Shown here piece after piece: positions 28,797 to 36,042 of a DNA stretch of 64,000 nucleotides. The position numbers and the translations under genes were made by a program. Below the pieces are notes generated by a model. That model saw nothing but the letters and a program-made list of their open reading frames with translations, made no database searches and had not been told where the DNA came from. The stretch is from Puniceicoccaceae bacterium K14 (GTDB lineage Bacteria; Verrucomicrobiota; Verrucomicrobiia; Opitutales; Opitutaceae). How positions within the stretch are numbered: position 1 is the stretch's first letter; each line of letters starts with the position of its first letter. The stretch lies in assembly GCA_022538095.1 (NCBI GenBank), contig JAKYXN010000001.1, positions 113,182-177,181 of the forward strand, given 5' to 3'.

Positions 28797-29168
28797 ATGA
28801 GCAATTACGAAATAGGCGTTCTTCCCCTAACGAGGGACAAGAAAAAGGTAGTGATTGTTACAACTAAAAACGGTTCTAAGTGGATTTTTCCCAAAGGCCA
28901 TACAGAGAAAGGCCGCAAAGATGAGTCAGTTGCGCTGGATGAGGCATACGAAGAAGCCGGCCTAATCGGAACAATTGACTCCCCCTTCGTTGAATTTTGC
29001 TTTAAGAACGGAAAAGAGAATTACCTTAGACTCTTTCCAATGAGAATTGACAAGATACTCTCTAATTGGCCAGAAGCCAAAGATCGCAAACGTCAGGTTT
29101 TACCCATCGAACAAGCAAAGAAGCTTCTCCCTCAAGAGCTTCAACAATGCCTGGAGGAAATGTCTTAA
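28797..29168 (+). CDS. Nudix hydrolase
   Basis: 123-residue pyrophosphohydrolase. The Nudix box is visible as GHTEKGRKDESVALDEAYEE followed by AGLIG; the usual Arg before the catalytic EU is Asp here, while the metal-binding Glu residues are kept. The preceding KWIFPKGH is like the diphosphoinositol/diadenosine polyphosphate hydrolase branch, whose members can also cleave polyphosphate. It lies 60 bases after the CYTH gene in the same direction and completes the candidate polyphosphate operon. The C-terminus ends close to the convergent phosphorylase gene, with no clear terminator between. Substrate is inferred from context. Confidence 0.87.
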   Translation: MSNYEIGVLPLTRDKKKVVIVTTKNGSKWIFPKGHTEKGRKDESVALDEAYEEAGLIGTIDSPFVEFCFKNGKENYLRLFPMRIDKILSNWPEAKDRKRQVLPIEQAKKLLPQELQQCLEEMS

Positions 29169-29182
29169 ACGTTCTCCCGGGT

Positions 29183-30061
29183 TTATAAATTCGTAGTTGT
29201 CTCCCCGTCAGGATCCAAATAACTTCCTGTATAAACTTCTCCAGTACTACTTGGCTCCGGGCCCATAGCTTCTTCTGGAATTCGAGCAATCGTATCCAAA
29301 ACAACAGGCACCGAAAAAGCCGCAATATTTTGCACACTTTTCTGCATCTGGTCGAAAGTAAATGGCCGTACTCCTACTGCTGGATTCGACACCGAACATA
29401 TCGAACCATATCGAATCCCAAACTGCCGTGCATAAATGATACAGGTCGCTTGGTTCATACTCGTAATGTCTGCCCCAAGCCGAGCCATTGCACGGATTTC
29501 TGCCGGACTTTCAAACCGACCTGGGGCAAATTGGAAAAAAGTGCCCGATTCGTATATTTCCCCAGTGTATTCTTCAGATCTCTTTTTTGCTTCGTCTATT
29601 AATAGCGATCGGATCGATAGGCTCAATGGAACCTCAAAATTGGGAAAAATCCCATCGCGCCGATGCCCTGTCTCTTTTAGAATATCGTTTGGCCTTTCAG
29701 CCCGAAACTCCATAAAGTCATCGATTATTAATATGTCATCGTAATCATACTCTGGCTTAATTCCTCCTGCTGTAGCTCCACTAATCGCATGCGTGACCCC
29801 TAGTTCATACAAGGCTGTCCACGTTCGATTGTGAATCACATGCTCCGGCTCACCTTCCTCCGCTCCATCAATCATCCCATAAATCGGAATGTAATAAAAC
29901 GGTACATCTTTATACCGCATACGGTGTATTGTAGGACTTTTCCCAGCACGTGTATCTACTCTAAACGTCCCTTCCTTTTCCACAAGCCCTTCACCAAATT
30001 CGCTAGGAGTTCCAAAAGTTGTTCCGCCGACAACCGCAATGTATGTATCATTCTGAGGCAT
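29183..30061 (-). CDS. MTAP/PNP-family nucleoside phosphorylase
   Basis: Phosphorolytic cleavage of a nucleoside such as methylthioadenosine, in purine or methionine salvage. About 292 residues. Motifs: VVGGTTFG (phosphate loop, usually GGSG in MTAP), HRMRYKDVPFYYIP, a helix with GVTHAISGATAGGIKP, FMEFRAERPND, and GADITSMNQATCIIYARQFGI, matching the family's MSTAPEA-type base-binding region. The frame is open to 30202, but the extra 47 residues cross the terminator of the upstream epimerase (30187-30226), so the ATG at 30061 (MPQNDTYIAVVGG) is preferred. The altered phosphate loop and SMNQA in place of MTTVPE suggest a substrate different from standard MTAP. Confidence 0.83.
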   Translation of the reverse strand: MPQNDTYIAVVGGTTFGTPSEFGEGLVEKEGTFRVDTRAGKSPTIHRMRYKDVPFYYIPIYGMIDGAEEGEPEHVIHNRTWTALYELGVTHAISGATAGGIKPEYDYDDILIIDDFMEFRAERPNDILKETGHRRDGIFPNFEVPLSLSIRSLLIDEAKKRSEEYTGEIYESGTFFQFAPGRFESPAEIRAMARLGADITSMNQATCIIYARQFGIRYGSICSVSNPAVGVRPFTFDQMQKSVQNIAAFSVPVVLDTIARIPEEAMGPEPSSTGEVYTGSYLDPDGETTTNL

Positions 30062-30186
30062 CCGTAAGTTTTCTGACGCCAATGTAAAATTGGCAATCAA
30101 AAGAGAACGCAAATCCCCCCGAACGGGCCTATCGCTCAATCGCTCAAAACTCTCGCTTCGATGCTCCGACAAAAACTCTTGGCAGA

Positions 30187-30226
30187 AAACAAAACGCCCC
30201 AATCTCGGATTTGAGATTGAGGCGTT
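30187..30226 (-). terminator. Rho-independent terminator of the epimerase gene
   Basis: A 14-bp stem (30213-30226 with 30193-30206, one G-U pair on the minus strand) with a six-base loop, followed on the minus strand by TTGTTTT. It lies about 60 bases after the epimerase stop codon and inside what would be an N-terminal extension of the next gene, which argues against that extension. Confidence 0.88.
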
Positions 30227-30286
30227 CCCCTTTAAAATAAGTTTAGACGGAGTACCATCAAAGCTTACTCTAAAGTAATATAAGTC

Positions 30287-31282
30287 TTAAACTGATGCTG
30301 GTGTAGGAAGTTCAACTCCCATGTCACTTTTAATCCACTCGTAAGTCTTACGCATCCCATCAAGGAGCTTAATGCTTGGTTCCCAATCCATCAACTCATT
30401 GATCAAAGTGTTGTCACTGCTACGACCACGAACGCCCTTTGGGGCGTCCAAAATGTACTTACGCTTTAACTTAACGCCGGCAATTTCCTCTACAATATCA
30501 ACAAGTTGATTTATTGTAACCATTTCAGCGCTACCCAAATTGATTGGTTCCAAAATGTCGCTTGCCAAGATGTCCTGCGTACCTTTGACACAATCGTCGA
30601 TGTACATGAAAGAACGAGTTTGCTCACCGTCTCCCCAAATTTCGATTTCGTTTGAGCCGCTAACTTGAGCTTCGATCACCTTTCGGCAAACTGCAGCAGG
30701 AGCCTTTTCACGACCACCCTTATAGGTCCCGTTAGGCCCATAAACGTTGTGGTAGCGAGCTACACGCGCTTCGATTCCGAAATCCTCACGGAAGTGGCGG
30801 CACATACGCTCACTGAAAAGCTTTTCCCAACCATAACCATCTTCGGGCAATGCAGGATACGCATCTGATTCCTTCAGCCCTGGATTTTCAGGGGTTGTTT
30901 GCTTGTCTGCAGCATATACACATGCAGAAGATGCGTAAAAGAAACGAGAGATTCCAATATCCTTCGCCGCCTGCAAGAGGTGAGTGTTAATAAGAACGCT
31001 CAGCATGCAGAGAGCCTTATTATTTTCGATGAACCCCATGCCTCCCATATCAGCAGCAAGGTTAAACACTTCGTCAGCTCCTTGAAGAGCTTGGTAACAC
31101 GCCTCTTTTTTCTCTAGATCGAGAACAAGGTTTTCTGCAAATTCAGAACGCTGATACCAGTTGCTCTGTGGTTTCTTATCCACACAACGTACACGATGCC
31201 CCTTCGAGAGAAGGTCTTTTACAAGGTGACCACCGATAAATCCACCGCCGCCACATACAACAATAAGTTTAGATTCAGACAT
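30287..31282 (-). CDS. GDP-mannose 3,5-epimerase-like SDR
   Basis: Extended short-chain dehydrogenase/reductase of 331 residues. Very close in motif content to plant GDP-mannose 3,5-epimerase, which makes GDP-L-galactose and GDP-L-gulose. NAD motif GGGGFIGGH (11-19), the block FNLAADMGGMGF, SSACVY with Cys121, catalytic Tyr150 and Lys154 (YGWEK), and GGREKAPAA with Lys193. These four residues keep exactly the spacing of Cys145, Tyr174, Lys178 and Lys217 of the Arabidopsis enzyme (constant offset 24). An AAAGGA ribosome binding site precedes the start. Probably supplies L-galactose or L-gulose units for surface polysaccharide; no glycan operon surrounds it. It has its own terminator and appears monocistronic. 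Confidence 0.88.
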   Translation of the reverse strand: MSESKLIVVCGGGGFIGGHLVKDLLSKGHRVRCVDKKPQSNWYQRSEFAENLVLDLEKKEACYQALQGADEVFNLAADMGGMGFIENNKALCMLSVLINTHLLQAAKDIGISRFFYASSACVYAADKQTTPENPGLKESDAYPALPEDGYGWEKLFSERMCRHFREDFGIEARVARYHNVYGPNGTYKGGREKAPAAVCRKVIEAQVSGSNEIEIWGDGEQTRSFMYIDDCVKGTQDILASDILEPINLGSAEMVTINQLVDIVEEIAGVKLKRKYILDAPKGVRGRSSDNTLINELMDWEPSIKLLDGMRKTYEWIKSDMGVELPTPASV

Positions 31283-31465
31283 AATTTTTCCTTTGGAAGA
31301 AATTGACTTTTTAAAGCTAATACCGACTTAGATTACATATTTTTTACAGTTTCAAGCCTAACTAGAAAACTTCATCAAATCCCTTACATTAGTAGGAGAT
31401 AGCATTCTCTAAGGGTATCATTTTTTCTTTCGAATTAGGTATTTTTATCCACCATAATCCACGAA

Positions 31466-32062
31466 ATGGAACCAAACACTACAAACTGGGAAGAACTGTA
31501 CGCACAAAACGACACCGGATGGGACCTCGGAGCCATATCCCTACCAATCAAAACATACGCAGACCAAATAACAAATCGCGACATCTCCATTCTTATCCCA
31601 GGCGCTGGGAATTCGCACGAGGCAGAATACCTTTTCAATCAAGGATTTACCAATATTACCGTTCTCGATATCGCAAAAGCCCCGCTTAATAATATTCAGC
31701 AACGAGTCCCCCAATTTCCTCCGAATCAACTAATACATCGCGACTTCTTCACCTTCGAAGGTCAGTTTGACCTAATAATCGAACAAACTTTCTTCTGTGC
31801 GATTCATCCATCTTTACGCCCCAAATACGTAAAGCAAATGCACTCTCTCTTGAAACCAACTGGAAAACTGACCGGCCTGCTGTTTGATTTTCCTCTCGAC
31901 GAAGACGGACCTCCCTTTGGCGGCGATCCCGAAAACTACCACGCTCTGTTTTCTACACACTTCAAGGTAGAGAAATTGGAGCCCTGCTACAACTCAGTAG
32001 AAAAACGAAAAAGCCGAGAGCTCTTTGTGAAATTTCGCCCAGCCACTCCTTCGGCTTTATAG
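31466..32062 (+). CDS. TPMT-like SAM-dependent methyltransferase
   Basis: 198-residue methyltransferase of the thiopurine/thiol methyltransferase superfamily. The family's opening WEELYAQNDTGWDLGAIS is clear, followed by the SAM motif ILIPGAGNSHEAEYL, VLDIAKAPL, and HRDFF, then FDLIIEQTFFCAIHPSLR and the C-terminal PFGG motif (DGPPFGGDPENY). Bacterial members detoxify thiols, hydrogen sulfide, halides or metalloids by methylation. The length is slightly short for the family but all core motifs are there. It stands alone between an epimerase and a transporter; substrate unknown. Confidence 0.88.
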   Translation: MEPNTTNWEELYAQNDTGWDLGAISLPIKTYADQITNRDISILIPGAGNSHEAEYLFNQGFTNITVLDIAKAPLNNIQQRVPQFPPNQLIHRDFFTFEGQFDLIIEQTFFCAIHPSLRPKYVKQMHSLLKPTGKLTGLLFDFPLDEDGPPFGGDPENYHALFSTHFKVEKLEPCYNSVEKRKSRELFVKFRPATPSAL

Positions 32063-32456
32063 GACCTCATTCGCTTGAGTGACGTATTCAAAGACGGTTG
32101 AATCACCGACATTTCAGAAAGCATCTACGCAGGAAGCAACTCGTCTTCAAAAAACCGACACCCAAACCCAAATAGTTCCTACAAAAAATATCGTCAAAAT
32201 TCGCCTCGCCATATTCGATCAGTCGAACGTAAGTATTTAGTTTCTACACGGCTTCAGATCGAATAACATAAATACCCCTAAGCGACCTACATCATTATTC
32301 GAGAAAAGACACATACGCTCAATTTAGCTCAAAATCTCCCTCCATGTTTTTGTGGCACAAGCCTTGCGAGCCGCTGTTTAACGATACAGATATCGAGCAA
32401 CCAAATATTCGAACCTCAGCTCACCCACCAACTACTGACCAGAAAATAGATATCCG
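32063..32456. other. Intergenic region with sigma-54 promoter
   Basis: 394 bases between the methyltransferase and the symporter. No open frame with family features. A sigma-54 promoter (32353-32367) reads into the symporter, leaving roughly 80 bases of leader. The upstream 290 bases could hold activator sites for an enhancer-binding protein; I could not pick them out by eye. Confidence 0.5.
32353..32367 (+). promoter_or_regulatory. Sigma-54 (RpoN) -24/-12 promoter of the amino-acid symporter
   Basis: TGGCACAAGCCTTGC matches the consensus TGGCAC-N5-TTGC in every position, with GG (32354-32355) and GC (32366-32367) separated by exactly 10 bases. It lies about 90 bases before the symporter ATG in the same direction. 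Control of amino-acid uptake by sigma-54 is common. Confidence 0.85.
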
Positions 32457-33881
32457 ATGGACGATATAGTAAACTTTTTAAACGGCATTATTTGGAGCAA
32501 TTGGCTCATATACCTTTGCTTGGCAACAGGGCTGTACTTCAGTGTAGTCACCCGTTTTCTACAAATCCGCCATATCAAAATTATGGTGACATACATGTTC
32601 CAAGGGCAACCTTCGACCAAAGGGGTCAGCCCATTCCAAGCCTTTGCATTGGCCGTCTCTGGACGCGTTGGCACCGGCAATATCGCGGGCGTTGCAACCG
32701 CCATCGCGATGGGCGGTCCTGGAGCTGTATTTTGGATGTGGGCTATCGCTTTTCTGGGAGCAGGCTCAGCCTTTGTCGAAGCGACACTCGCTCAAATCTA
32801 TAAACGAGTCGTCGATGGCGAGTTCCGAGGCGGCCCCGCCTACTACATAGAACAAGGACTCAAAGTAAAATGGTACGCCATCGTCTTTGCTATAGCGACT
32901 ATACTAGGAACAGGAATCTTCCTTCCAGGCATTCAGTCCAACAGCATTGCCAACTCCATTGAAACCGCATTCGGCCTGAACACAAGGATCAGCGGAATCA
33001 TCATAATCGCTTTACTTGGCCTAATCATATTCGGAGGGATAAAACGTATTAGCCTAGCCGCTCAATACATGGTCCCCTTTATGGCAATGGGTTATATAGT
33101 CGTTGCTGTCATTGTAATACTAGCAAACGCATCTCAAGTGCCAAATGCTCTAGCTCTTATATTCAAAAGTGCATTCGGGTTCGAACAAGCCTTTGCCGGA
33201 ACCTTAGGCATGGCAATATCCTGGGGCGTGAAACGCGGCATCTATTCAAACGAAGCCGGTCAAGGAACCGCCCCAATGGCTGCTGCCGCCGCAGAAGTCA
33301 GCCACCCAGCAAAACAAGGCCTCGTGCAGGCGTTCTCGGTATATTTCGACACATGGTTTGTCTGTACGGCTACCGCTATCATGATTTTGGTTACAGGTAC
33401 GTACAATGTTTCTGGCCCAGATGGAACCTTCCTAGTGGAAAACTTGGCAGGAGTCGATGCAGGGCCTCAGTACACACAATATGCCATCGAATCCTTACTG
33501 CCTGGTTTCGGCTCCGTCTTTGTCGCAGTCGCACTCTTTTTCTTCGCCTTCACTACCATGATGGCCTACTATTATTATACCGAAACAAACATCGCTTATA
33601 TCATCAAGCAGGACAAAACACGACGAATGGCAATCAATGCGATGCGTATCATTTTTCTCGGTATCGTGTTCATGGGAGCTGTCCGAAGTTCCAGTACAGC
33701 CTGGGCAATGGGTGACGTAGGCGTCGGGCTAATGGCTTGGGTCAACATTGTGGCAATCCTTCTACTCAGTAAGCCGGCCATCGCGTGCTTACGCGACTTA
33801 GAAAGCCAGGTAAAGCTAGGCAAAGATCCTGTCTTTAAAGCTAAAGATATTGGAATAGAAAATACCGACTGCTGGAAATAG
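32457..33881 (+). CDS. Sodium:alanine/glycine symporter (AGCS family)
   Basis: Inner-membrane secondary transporter of 474 residues taking up alanine, glycine or related amino acids with Na+. About 11 hydrophobic helices can be traced. The family signature is visible in PFQAFALAVSGRVGTGNIAG near residues 60-80 and GPGAVFWMW, with the later ISWGVKRGIYSNEAGQGTAP stretch that lines the substrate site. It is preceded by a near-perfect sigma-54 promoter, so expression probably follows nitrogen or nutrient state through an enhancer-binding protein. No metabolic partner gene is adjacent. Confidence 0.93.
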   Translation: MDDIVNFLNGIIWSNWLIYLCLATGLYFSVVTRFLQIRHIKIMVTYMFQGQPSTKGVSPFQAFALAVSGRVGTGNIAGVATAIAMGGPGAVFWMWAIAFLGAGSAFVEATLAQIYKRVVDGEFRGGPAYYIEQGLKVKWYAIVFAIATILGTGIFLPGIQSNSIANSIETAFGLNTRISGIIIIALLGLIIFGGIKRISLAAQYMVPFMAMGYIVVAVIVILANASQVPNALALIFKSAFGFEQAFAGTLGMAISWGVKRGIYSNEAGQGTAPMAAAAAEVSHPAKQGLVQAFSVYFDTWFVCTATAIMILVTGTYNVSGPDGTFLVENLAGVDAGPQYTQYAIESLLPGFGSVFVAVALFFFAFTTMMAYYYYTETNIAYIIKQDKTRRMAINAMRIIFLGIVFMGAVRSSSTAWAMGDVGVGLMAWVNIVAILLLSKPAIACLRDLESQVKLGKDPVFKAKDIGIENTDCWK

Positions 33882-33951
33882 GGGCTCGCAACAAACAAAG
33901 ACACTCCACATCTCAGAATAGCAAACCTCACTTCTGCTAATTCTACAGACA

Positions 33952-34368
33952 ATGCCCCCTCCTCTAAAATCATTCCTCAGCAACCCTGAGAACAGAAAAC
34001 AATTCCTAACGTTCGCAGCCGTAGGGGCCTCTGGCACACTCGTCCATTACGCTGTACTCTTTGTTTGCGTAGAATTCGCTGAAATCGATCCCGTTACCGG
34101 AACCTCCATTGGAGCACTCGCAGGAGCACTCGTAAATTACCTGCTCAATTACTACATAACTTTCAAGGCAACCAGCAAACACCTCGCCACCGTAGGAAAA
34201 TTCTTCGCCATCGCAATCGCCGGGATGTGCGCAAACGCAATGCTCGTCCATTTTTTCGTAAACATAGTAAAACTACATTACATCCCTAGCCAACTCATCA
34301 CCACAGCGATTGTCCTAATAATTACCTACGCCGGCAACCGCCTCTGGACCTTTTCTCAGAAATCGTAG
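33952..34368 (+). CDS. GtrA-family membrane protein
   Basis: 138-residue protein with four transmembrane helices (about 19-40, 50-68, 80-104, 113-132). The GtrA pattern is clear: FLTFAAVGASGTLVHYAVLF in helix 1, GALAGALVNYLLNYYITF in helix 2, and the terminal GNRLWTF. Family members are thought to move undecaprenyl-phosphate-linked glucose or act in cell-surface glycan synthesis. It follows the symporter by 70 bases and may be transcribed with it; functional linkage is not evident. Confidence 0.88.
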   Translation: MPPPLKSFLSNPENRKQFLTFAAVGASGTLVHYAVLFVCVEFAEIDPVTGTSIGALAGALVNYLLNYYITFKATSKHLATVGKFFAIAIAGMCANAMLVHFFVNIVKLHYIPSQLITTAIVLIITYAGNRLWTFSQKS

Positions 34369-34380
34369 AGCCTCAGTGCT

Positions 34381-34567
34381 TCGCTTCACTCAATTGTCGC
34401 TTCGCTAGGAAGGGTAAGAGCCGCAAGAACTGAATGGCTTCTTTACCGTCAACAAGATGATATTTAATAGCCCATTCTGCTACTCGCTAAGCGAGCACCT
34501 GCCGGCGGCTATGAGGCGCTGCTAATTACACAGTTTAACCTGTCGTCGCGAAGCGACACCTGTGTCC
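34381..34567. repeat. Cluster of small palindromic hairpins (REP-like)
   Basis: The gap between GtrA and the convergent lipase gene holds CTCGCTAAGCGAG (34493-34505), GTCGCGAAGCGAC (34555-34567) and the related half element GTCGCTTCGC (34396-34405). They share the core TCGC-N3-GCGA. This looks like repetitive extragenic palindromes, or could provide bidirectional termination for the two converging genes. Confidence 0.5.
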
Positions 34568-34610
34568 CACCGGGACCCTGACAAGTTTTGAGCCAAAGCT
34601 ATAACTAAAG

Positions 34611-35252
34611 TTACAACTCCAACAACCCTTCCAGCACTTCCCAAACATTCCTCGCCAACAGCTTATGCCCTTCCGGAGTCGGGTGGATTCCATCTGGCTG
34701 ATTCAACTCCGCCATTCCTCCAACGTCTTTTAGCAAGAACGGTATCAGCTCCACGTCCTTGCTATCCGCAATATCAGGAAACATCCCTCGAAACGCCGCC
34801 GTATAGCCTTCTCCCATATTTGGAGGCATCTGCATTCCCGCCAATACAATAAGCGTTTCCGGATTCTTCGCCCGAATCTTTTCAACAATTGCCTCCAAAT
34901 TCTTTCGCGTATCCTCCACGTCGATACCTCTTAACCCGTCATTTCCGCCAAGCGCAACGATCGCCACATCCACAGCTCCGCGCAAAACCCAGTCCACCCG
35001 TCGCAATCCACCCGCGCTCGTCTCGCCACTCAAGCCAGAGCCGATCACTTTATAATCCAAATCATGTTCATCGAGAATCTCCTGCAAACGCGCTGGATAC
35101 GCCTCGTCCAATTCCACTCCATAACCAGCCGTCAAGCTATCCCCCAAAATCAATATTTTCTTCTCCGCCAAAGAAAACGGCGTTAGTCCAAGGAACATCC
35201 ACAAACAAACAAGGCTCTTTAAGCCCAACCCTCTATACACTTCGCCAATCAT
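34611..35252 (-). CDS. tesA: SGNH/GDSL hydrolase, TesA-like arylesterase/thioesterase
   Basis: Exported esterase or acyl-thioesterase of about 213 residues. Signal peptide (GLKSLVCLWMFLGLTPFSLA). All SGNH blocks are present: GDSLTAGYG with the nucleophile Ser, GSGLSGETSAGG with the oxyanion Gly, GGNDGLRG with Asn, and DGIHPTPEGH with the Asp-x-x-His pair. The frame is open to 35333, but the ATG at 35252 puts a normal signal peptide at the N-terminus. It diverges from ABC transporter genes of the YbbA/YbbP type, the same arrangement as E. coli tesA-ybbA-ybbP, which supports orthology. Confidence 0.92.
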   Translation of the reverse strand: MIGEVYRGLGLKSLVCLWMFLGLTPFSLAEKKILILGDSLTAGYGVELDEAYPARLQEILDEHDLDYKVIGSGLSGETSAGGLRRVDWVLRGAVDVAIVALGGNDGLRGIDVEDTRKNLEAIVEKIRAKNPETLIVLAGMQMPPNMGEGYTAAFRGMFPDIADSKDVELIPFLLKDVGGMAELNQPDGIHPTPEGHKLLARNVWEVLEGLLEL

Positions 35253-35346
35253 TCGCTTCAATTTATAATATTCAATCCTCACACCAATCAACTTAAACGC
35301 TTTGAACGTTGCCACACAAACGACAGACAACACTCTTTAATCATCC

Positions 35347-36039
35347 ATGGAAAGTCAAACAGCGGAAAAGATCCTTCAAATAAACAAACTAGAAAAACGC
35401 TACCAAAGCGGCCCCAAAGAACTCCACGTACTCAAAGACATTTCCTTTTCCGTCGATGCAGGACAGACAATATCCATCATCGGCCCATCAGGAAGCGGCA
35501 AGACCACCTTGCTTGGCATCAGCGCCGGGCTCGACCTCCCCAGCTCAGGCAGCGTATTGATAGACGGTATCCCTCTGGAATCTCTCGACGAAGACAGCCG
35601 TGCCGCCCTCAGGAATCAAAAAGTAGGTTTCGTTTTCCAAAACTTCCAACTAATCCCAACTCTCACCGCACTAGAAAATGTTATGGCTCCACTCGAAATT
35701 CGAGGCGAATCAGGAGCCCGCTCCAAAGCCATCGAACTCTTAGCCAAAGTCGGTCTAAAACAACGCCTCGATCACTTCCCCATCCAACTGTCCGGCGGAG
35801 AGCAACAACGCGTCGCCCTCGCTCGAGCCTTCATAAACAATCCCAAGCTACTCTTTGCCGACGAACCCACCGGTAACCTAGATGAAGAAACTGGCTCCAG
35901 CATTGTAGACCTCCTTTTCAACTTGAATCGCGACGCCGGCACAACGCTCGTCCTTGTGACTCACGATCACGAACTCGCAGAGAAAACAGATCGTATCCTA
36001 CAAATTAAATCAGGCGTGCTCATCGAGAAAATCCGCTAG
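35347..36039 (+). CDS. ybbA: ABC transporter ATP-binding protein, YbbA/LolD type
   Basis: 230-residue ATPase subunit. Walker [11 protein letters not shown]-loop region [17 protein letters not shown], signature [15 protein letters not shown], Walker [13 protein letters not shown] and the H-loop THDHE are all intact. The sequence type is that of the LolD/MacB/YbbA branch, which powers mechanotransmission or lipoprotein-handling permeases rather than classical import. It precedes its large permease by three bases and diverges from tesA. In E. coli the YbbAP complex has been linked to lipid or hydrophobic ligand release with TesA. Confidence 0.93.
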   Translation: MESQTAEKILQINKLEKRYQSGPKELHVLKDISFSVDAGQTISIIGPSGSGKTTLLGISAGLDLPSSGSVLIDGIPLESLDEDSRAALRNQKVGFVFQNFQLIPTLTALENVMAPLEIRGESGARSKAIELLAKVGLKQRLDHFPIQLSGGEQQRVALARAFINNPKLLFADEPTGNLDEETGSSIVDLLFNLNRDAGTTLVLVTHDHELAEKTDRILQIKSGVLIEKIR

Positions 36040-36042
36040 CCC

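Noticed and set aside
30062..30202. N-terminal extension of the MTAP-like gene
   Set aside because: It overlaps a strong terminator of the epimerase gene and has no family similarity; the ATG at 30061 begins the family fold.
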